Assembly: GCA_002900995.3 (NCBI GenBank)
Contig: CM035306.1
Coordinates: forward strand, 3,072,100-3,136,099
DNA length: 64,000 bases
Reading direction: 5' to 3'
From: Ganoderma boninense
Lineage: Eukaryota; Basidiomycota; Agaricomycetes; Polyporales; Polyporaceae
The notes beneath the pieces were generated by a model, which saw only the letters and a program-made list of their open reading frames with translations, did not search any database and was not told the DNA's origin. Positions within the stretch are counted from its first letter, which is position 1. Each line of letters begins with the position of its first letter. Positions 57,492-64,000 of the stretch are shown here, one piece after another. Both the position numbers and the translations under genes were made by a program.

Positions 57492-60279
57492 ATGGAGAAC
57501 CCGCCATATGTCCCCTACCAGGCATACAAGGTGCGTATCATGTTTCCGTACTAATCATGTTTAATCCTCATTACGCCTGGCAGTCCAAGAGACATAACCG
57601 TGTCCTCTCCAACCCACAACCTGCTCCGAGTGGTACACCGCCTCCTGCCCAGGCTCGCCCGAATTCCATTATCGCCAATGGCTATCCTCACATTGAACCC
57701 GTTCTTCCTCACGCTACTAATGGCCTCCTCGTTGATGCTGAGAAGCGCTCAATAGTCATCCTCAACGGTCGCAAGTCGCCACAGCGTCCGCTTTCAATGA
57801 TAGATTCCTTCGCCAACTTGCGTCAAGAGCCGACTCACACACCACCTCCATCGGATCTCATCGTCGAGAAAGCGGTACCGGAGCAGCCAGCGGGGAGGCC
57901 TTTCGAAAAGGCTGTCGAGAAACCTCTCCCACCCCCTGTGGATGGACTCCCTTCCCCAGTATCTGTCCCTGCGACGCCTGTGAGGCAACCTTCCCCCGTA
58001 CAACCTCTGCACGTATCTCCTCCACATCCATCTGCTGTGCCACTACCGTCCTCGCCCATCCCTCCTTCCCCGCTTTCTCAAGCGAGCTCTCCCAAAGCAA
58101 ACGGGAAGGCCGCCGTCCTACCCTCTCCGGTAGCTGGTCCTTCAACCCTTTCGTCGGCTTCTACAGACAAACTTGCTTCATCCCCAAGGAAGACGTCTAC
58201 GTTTCGACATGTTCCATTGCGTCCCAATGCTGTCAGGACGAATCTGCCGACCTCGCCTCTTAGCCGTCCAACCAGTATGATTGTCCCGAACCCAACTTCA
58301 ATCCTTGCTTCACCCACCCCTACTGCAAGGAGGCTGAATGAGTCAACGAGCGGCATATCGTCAGCAGCTTCTACCCCCGCCATGAGAGCGCAGGACCGTG
58401 CTCTCCCTGCAGTCCCAGCATTCGAGCTGCAGCAGCACCATTCCCTCCCCCCTACTGTTGCATCCAGTCCCATGCCTATAGCGCCGATACATGCGCCAAC
58501 AGCGCGTGCATCAACCTTCGGTGCATCTTTGGTCCAGGATGTTGTTTCGCCTACCCACCCGATAGGCACATCTGCGTCCCCCTCGGTGACCCCAACGACG
58601 TCCACCTCCTCCGCGCTTCCATCTGCCCCGCGGACCCCAGCGCGCTCGCCTGCCCCCTACCGACCCGGATTCCAGCCGAAAGGCGTGTACCGACCACGGA
58701 CGGATGAGTTTCTCGAGGCGCGGAACCAAAGTCGGGACGTCGGGCGGATAGAGCGGACGCGGCTCGAGCGCCGCCTCGAGAAGCTCATCAGCCTGCACTT
58801 CCCCCCGCCTGGGCAGCAGAAGACGGAGGCGTCGGAAACGCGACCAGTGAAGCAGGAGAACCGGCGCGCGTCGTCGTTCTGGGATCTGGACTTCTCGGAC
58901 CTGAAGAGCAAGAGTGCGGGCGACCTGTGGCGGGAGGTCGTGCAATCGCAGGCGTCGCAGAGCGGCAAGGATGACGTTCGAGGTACGTTGGGCACGCAAG
59001 GGACGGCGCATGTCGTGTTATGTGACCTGTGGTTGCAGCCGCGGAGCAGAAGATCACGCCTTGGGAAGAGGACTCGTCTGTGTCACAGTGCCCTCTATGC
59101 ACGTAAGTCGTGTCTGGCCAACGAGCCCGAGACTCTGAGCCTGACGCTTTGAAAAGTGCATCATTCCACCCGCTGACCAACAGGAAACACCATTGTCGAC
59201 TGTGTGGCCGCATCATCTGCTCATTACCGGTGAAGTTCCCTCAACGACCAGAATCATGTTCTCTGCTGTTCGTCGTGGACCAGAGCACCGGTCGAATAGA
59301 GGAGGTTGGAGAAGGTGTCGACTATGGCGTTCGGAGACGGACTACCGCGTCACCTGGGAAGCCACAGAAGCGTGAAGTACTTGGCGAGGATGAGAAGTTC
59401 TTGAAGGGCGTGCGAATATGTCGCGATTGCAGACCAGTACTCTTGTAGGGCTTTCCAGTGTTTCCCACCGACCGTTGCTCACCGTATTCCCTCACAGGCG
59501 GCAGCAATACCGACAAGAGATGGGCGTGGTTCCTTTGTTCACTCGGCTATACGATGTGAGTACCTGCTTCTGGCGCAATTTCTCCTAACCAATCATTCTA
59601 CAGGCTTTTATCTCCCTGGAGAAAGAGATCGAAGACGAGCTTCCGATATTCCAGGAGCTCGTCGTCAACCTCGCGTACGTCCCGTCGTAGACATTTTAGT
59701 CAACTCACTCACGAAATCGAGCAGGAAGCAGGAACGTCCCACCCCGGAAGCGACTGCAGCTCGAAAACGCCTTCTCGAGGCGTTCGCGCAGTACGATGCT
59801 ATCGCGAAGCGCATACGACAGTTGCCGTGTCCCCAAGGCGGCTCGCAGGACCGCATACAGGGTGCCGTCATCGCTCGCGCCAACCTCTTCCTCCAGAAGA
59901 ACATGTTCCCGCTTCAGGTACGCCGCACAGCCTCACGTACAGCACACTAGACCCCACTAACCACACTGACCAACAGTCGTTGCCGAAGCCCAACGGCAAG
60001 AACGCAAGCGAGTCTTCGTCAACCCCCAGCCCCGGACCTCCGGAAGACCAGATCATCGACCCCGACTCGGAAGTTGCGCGCATCCTGCAGCCGTTGCTGG
60101 AGCAGGAGGCGCTTCTCGAGACATTCGTTGAGGAGGCCAAGGCACACAGGAAGTTCGAGGATGTGAAGACGTTGAAGAGCAACCTCCGGGAGATCCGTGT
60201 CGAGATCGAGCGAATTATTTCGAACGCGGAGGAGCAGGCACCGGCGAGAAAGAAGTCAGCACGGACATCGACCGTTTAG
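57492..60279 (+). CDS. PEP7/VAC1-like (rabenosyn-type) FYVE protein
   Basis: Predicted 805 residues. Eight exons close in phase: 57492-57530, 57584-58982, 59039-59102, 59157-59444, 59498-59555, 59604-59674, 59722-59917 (acceptor could be three bases later) and 59977-60279. It begins MENPPYVPYQAYK and then has ~380 residues of Pro/Ser-rich disorder. After that come GVYRPRTDEFLEARNQSRDVGRIERTRLERRLEKL and ITPWEDDSSVSQCPLC. The FYVE finger carries NRKHHCRLCGRIIC, close to the R(R/K)HHCR signature that binds PI3P, and its last pair is CRDC. The C-terminal half is helical: FISLEKEIEDELPIFQELV, AYDAIAKRIRQLP and a final LLEQEALLETFVEEAKAHRKFEDVKTLKSN, the rabenosyn Rab-binding-type coiled coil. Yeast Vac1/Pep7 tethers Golgi vesicles to endosomes with Vps45 and Vps21. 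The N-terminal C2H2 finger of Vac1 was not seen. Confidence 0.85.
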
Positions 60280-61355
60280 GGACGTAGATGACGTTGCTTG
60301 TGTCTTTCTCTAGAGGTGATGCCTTCGTGCGCTCTTGCCGGCGTTGCGATTCTTGACTGTGCTCTGCGTGCATTTGACCGCGGCACGCTCACGGATTCTC
60401 GATGTTGCCGGTGGGGTGAATATCTGTGTTGAGGTCGTGGGGTTGGGTTACCTTCGGTTTGTGCAAGTTCTCTGCAGCTTCGAGCAAAAGGGTCTAAGGA
60501 AGAGCTGATCAAGTCTAGAGAGATCTGGATTGACTATCAGAACGGTGCCATTCGAGACACAGGCGGAGCTTTTCGCGGGCATGCGCACATGCGAACACCT
60601 CGGACACAGCCCGAGATCACAAAACAGGAGTTCAGACCACTCGGCGGAACGGATCGGGGACGAAGCAGTGGAATCGTGGGGGTTCTAATGTAGTACGAGA
60701 ACATTAAGGCATGAGGCATGACGACAAGTACACGACATGACTGGGCTTGTGAGAGAAAATGAGAGAGAGACGTGGAGACAGATACCAGACAATGCGATGT
60801 GTAGCTGTAAACCGTAGCTGTACGGATAACGAGAAAAGATGAGGATGCAGTGATTGGGCAGAGACCATGGTCAGGATGGGAAACGCGAAGAACATTAGCT
60901 GGGATAATTTATGTCGACCGAGCGACCGAAAGCGTTCCAGATCCAGGAGTCGAATGTCGATACCGGTGATGGTGATATATGTATGTATGCGTATGCGTCA
61001 TGTCGTCTGAACGTGCCTCGCATGCCTGCCAGGATCATAGTCGGTAAAGCACCAACTGCGACGACCCTGAACATTGGATTATCCTGGGCCCCAGTTGAGG
61101 ATCATAGGGGTAGTCTCCGTCCCAAACTCGGCTACGTGTGCCCGCAGCGCAGCCGTGATATGTACCGCCCCACAAAAACCGGCCACTCAAAGCCCTCGAG
61201 TGCCGTTTGGGCGGGAATCGGCCTTCGGGAGACCGTTCGCTCCACCCAAGATGCGGTGACCATCACACGCATCTGTCGTCTCCTCTCCACGACCGCAAAT
61301 GAGCGGTCCGGACAGGAGAAGGGCGAGAGACAGAAGGTTGCGGACATCCCAAGGG
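60280..61355. other. Convergent 3' region of the PEP7-like gene and SOG2
   Basis: About 1.1 kb between two convergent stop codons. Longest open frame (60911-61474 plus) overlaps SOG2 coding sequence in antisense and has no motif. Nothing called. Confidence 0.5.
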
Positions 61356-63968
61356 TTACAGCAGCTTCGCGCTCCCGACAGGTACCGCAGTGCGGTTCCT
61401 CGACAGGTTCGACCCTAGTCGCCCGTCTTCAGGCAGCATTGGGGTTGCGGGCAGGGAGGGTAGATGTGCGCTGACGGCAGCGGCAGTTGCGAACCCGACC
61501 ATCGGTGAGTACGGGCGCATGTTCGGCGTGGGCGCAGGGGAGAAGGACGAGACGTGGAGGAGCATGACGAACTCTTGAGTGGCGTTCGTCAGCGTCACCA
61601 TTTTTGTCCGCAGCGTCGATGACAGCTGGCTCGGCTTGCGGGCGTGGTTGCTGTGTGGGTTGTGGCCATTGAGTTTCGCGGTCGTGGCGGCAAAGGTGGC
61701 GGCGGGCGTGGGCGCGGCACCGTTGGATGTCACGGCGCCGCGCGTCTTCAGGGCGTTCGACAGCTGGATGACAGTCTGGGACAAACACAGGAGGCGGCGA
61801 AGTCAGAACCCTTGTCAAATCATCGATACACTCCCAGAAAAAGCATGTTCAACAACACCGCTCAACCGGAGCTGGGCGAGAACCACGCGGGCCAACATCC
61901 AGAACGATGAGAGGCAAGCGTATATGGCACGTTCCCCGGTGAAGAGGTGCTAGGTGCCATTCGGCAGGTGAGCCAAGACTGGCACGGCGCTGCAGGCCGG
62001 CAAACACGAGGCAAACACACAGACGCAAGCTCACCTTGACGAATAAATGCGCGTCGTCATGAAGCGCCCTCCCATCCACGGCCTGTGGGTTTGCCCCCTC
62101 CTGCATGGCGGCGATGCTATCCCTTAGCCGTGCCGTCACGTCCTTCGCCCGGCCGAGCACCTCGCGGAACTCGTCTCGTGCGCGACCATCGGTATCACCC
62201 TCCTCGTCCATGTCGTCCATCATCTCCCAAATCTCGGGTGCGGCCTCCACCGCCGCCTTTATCGCTCCGATCACATCCCGGTCAACCAACGTGCTCGACC
62301 CTGAGGACGGGGCTGCAATACCCCCGAGTGACGGTGAGTTGGATGAGGCGAAGAGAGAGCTTTGCGAGCCTTGTCGAGAATGGCTTCGTGAGTGGGTACC
62401 CCCAGCCCCGTGCGGAGATGGATGCCAGTCGTGCATCTGCTGCTGACCAAGTGGTAGAACAAGCCGCCGCATCATCCGCACAGAAGGGGTCGGTGTCGAG
62501 TACCCTACCGCCCCATTCATTAATCCCATACTGCCGATTGGGAGGGATGGTGGGGGGTCGTAGGAGGGCAGCATCTTGCCGATCTCAACGTCCTTGTAGC
62601 TGAAGGACCCTGCATGCCGTCGACTGATCTGGCTCTTCCCTAGGTCTAGAGAGCGTTGTGTCGTATTCGTCCGGAGATGTGAGCGCTGGGGGGTCTCTGG
62701 TTGTTGTTGCTGCTGCGCAGGGAGGAATGGTGAGGACGCCACCGGCGGGGCGGACACAGGTGATCGGGGCTTGTCAGACATCGCTGTGGCCGTCGACCGC
62801 ATCGTTGGCGTCTTCGTGCCGTACGACTTCGACGCAGGGGGTGGTGGAGTATCCCAGAGATACGGCCGTGCGGCATCAATATGCGAGGACATCGACGCCC
62901 ACGACGCGGCAATCTCGGACATCGCGCCATAAAGGACAAGCAGCATTTGCCGCGTATACCGTACGTCGTCGTGTTTCGCGAGGACCTTCAGCTGCAAGGA
63001 AAGCATCGAGACCGCTTTGCCGAACACCGTCACGTTGTCCCGACAGCTCTCGATCACAGCACGGCATATCGCCGGACTGGGGAGAGAGCGTCGGCTAACA
63101 GTATCGAAGCGGTCCAATGCTTGGATCAACTGTGTCATGTACGAACTCGCGGGGCCAAGGACCTTCTGCAAGACTGCAGACAAGCGCTCGTCAATTGCAT
63201 ACACCGTATAGTGCTGAAGGGTCTGGTAGATCTGCGACAATGCGAAGAGCATTCCGCGAACTGCGTCGACCACAGCAAGGAGGGATTCAGGTATAGCCTT
63301 CGAAATAGTCGCAGCGGATAGCGTGGATAATCGACGAAAGTAGGAGTTTCGCTCAGTATCGATCGAGGGGACCGGTCGTTCAAAAGGAGCCGGTCGGTCA
63401 ATGGATATGGGTGAAGCCGATACAGGCTCGTCTGTGATGGAGTGTTGAGGATGGTGGCTGGAAACGCGCGAATGGTAAGGACCTTGCACTATGGCAGACG
63501 AAGAGAAACTAACTTCGGGAAATGGTCAAGACCATGAGTCGCGGACCGAGGTGTGCCATTAGCAAGGTGTAGTTGTGCAGGCCTCATATCTGGCAAACTC
63601 TTCTTCATCATTGGCGCCGGCTTGGTTGTGACTTTACCAGTGCCATTGACACCGTTACCGTTGAGGTGAGCGTGAGATGTGGCACGAGCATGACCAGCAT
63701 GGATGCCGTTTGGCAAGACCGAGTCATCCGTGGGAGACACAGCGCCTTCTGGTGACCGAGGAGACGGCGTAGCGCTCTTTGACGCGAGATGGGAGAAAAA
63801 GGGATCCAGGTGCAACCGAGGACCGTCGTCTAGGGGTTTTCGGGAAGGTCCAGGAGAATTGTCCAGCTGAAAGTAAGACGAGGTATCTGACTCGATAGAG
63901 TACGACCGAGAATGAGACGATGACTCGGTGTGTATAGAACGAATTCGGTCACTCCGAGGAGCGTCCAA
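61356..63968 (-). CDS. SOG2: SOG2, RAM signalling pathway protein (5' partial)
   Basis: C-terminal part of Sog2, the leucine-rich-repeat component of the RAM network that controls polarised growth, cell separation and the Cbk1 NDR kinase. The window holds three exons: one reaching from the splice acceptor near 63968 to 63533, then 63488-62035, and the last 61775-61356; phases agree. The leucine-rich repeats must lie beyond the right edge. Visible: a Ser/Pro/His-rich linker, the RAM/SOG2 helical domain (SLLAVVDAVRGMLFALSQIYQTLQHY, LQKVLGPASSYMTQLIQALDRFDTVS, VTVFGKAVSMLSLQLKVL), a proline/glutamine-rich disordered stretch, and a C-terminal helical part (VTARLRDSIAAMQEG, TVIQLSNALKTRGAVTSNG, LTNATQEFVMLLHVSSF). 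The intron 63489-63532 is 44 bp with a weak GTCTTG donor; the intron 61776-62034 is 259 bp, the longest in the window. Confidence 0.85.
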
Positions 63969-64000
63969 ACTACGAAGACAAAATGAGCGTCGAGGGAGTG

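Noticed and set aside
61390..61480. TTCGA-containing segment resembling a tRNA T-loop
   Set aside because: Lies inside SOG2 coding sequence and has no cloverleaf partner arms; no tRNA could be built anywhere in the window.

Overview
The window is a stretch of nuclear DNA from a basidiomycete fungus, most likely an Agaricomycete of the wood-decay type. Evidence: genes on both strands are broken by many very short introns (mostly 50-70 bp, GT..AG, with CTAAC/CTGAC-like branch sites), the coding DNA is GC-rich, and the content is typical of that group (HET-domain proteins, GH55 and membrane-anchored GH5 beta-1,3-glucanases, a VID21/EAF1 NuA4 subunit, SOG2 of the RAM pathway). The species cannot be named from the sequence. 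I see no rRNA, tRNA, CRISPR or intact transposon. Exon models were built by hand from splice sites, reading frame and remembered family motifs. Where every exon phase closes I say so.

Layout. 0-1.6 kb: CHORD/CS co-chaperone (-). 1.6-5.1 kb: no assignable gene. 5.1-6.4 kb: mitochondrial-carrier-fold protein (-). 8.2-9.2 kb: ALKBH7-like dioxygenase (+). 9.5-11.0 kb: DUF1776/YSC83-like protein (-). 11.8-12.1 kb: an easily missed four-exon gene for a 61-residue protein (-). 13.1-14.6 kb: LST8, the WD40 subunit of TOR complexes (+). 16.4-23.3 kb: glutamate synthase GLT1 (+). 24.0-25.2 kb: cohesin acetyltransferase ECO1 (-). 25.5-29.7 kb: tandem pair of HET-domain genes (-). 30.2-33.6 kb: secreted GH55 beta-1,3-glucanase (-). 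33.6-37.6 kb: no assignable gene, ending in a CT-rich promoter tract. 37.6-40.4 kb: type II membrane GH5 glucanase (+). 41.2-41.5 kb: ATPase-inhibitor (IF1)-like small protein (-). 41.8-46.4 kb: VID21/EAF1 (-). 47.3-49.4 kb: KNR4/SMI1 (-). 50.1-55.1 kb: tandem pair of succinyl-CoA:3-ketoacid CoA transferases (-). 55.7-57.1 kb: twinfilin (-). 57.5-60.3 kb: PEP7/VAC1-like FYVE protein (+), divergent from twinfilin. 61.4 kb to the right edge: SOG2, 5' end outside the window (-).

There is no operon-like organisation, but several themes recur. Cell-wall glucan remodelling and wall/polarity signalling are represented by GH55, GH5, KNR4 and SOG2. Nitrogen/TOR signalling is represented by LST8 and GLT1. 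Mitochondrial metabolism is represented by the carrier, ALKBH7, IF1 and two SCOT enzymes. Non-self recognition is represented by the HET pair. The most unusual observations are the hidden micro-gene with three introns of exactly 55 bp, a 5-nt micro-exon in GH5, apparent GC-AG introns in ALKBH7 and GH55, the tandem SCOT and HET duplications, and an atypical FYVE finger carrying a long insert.
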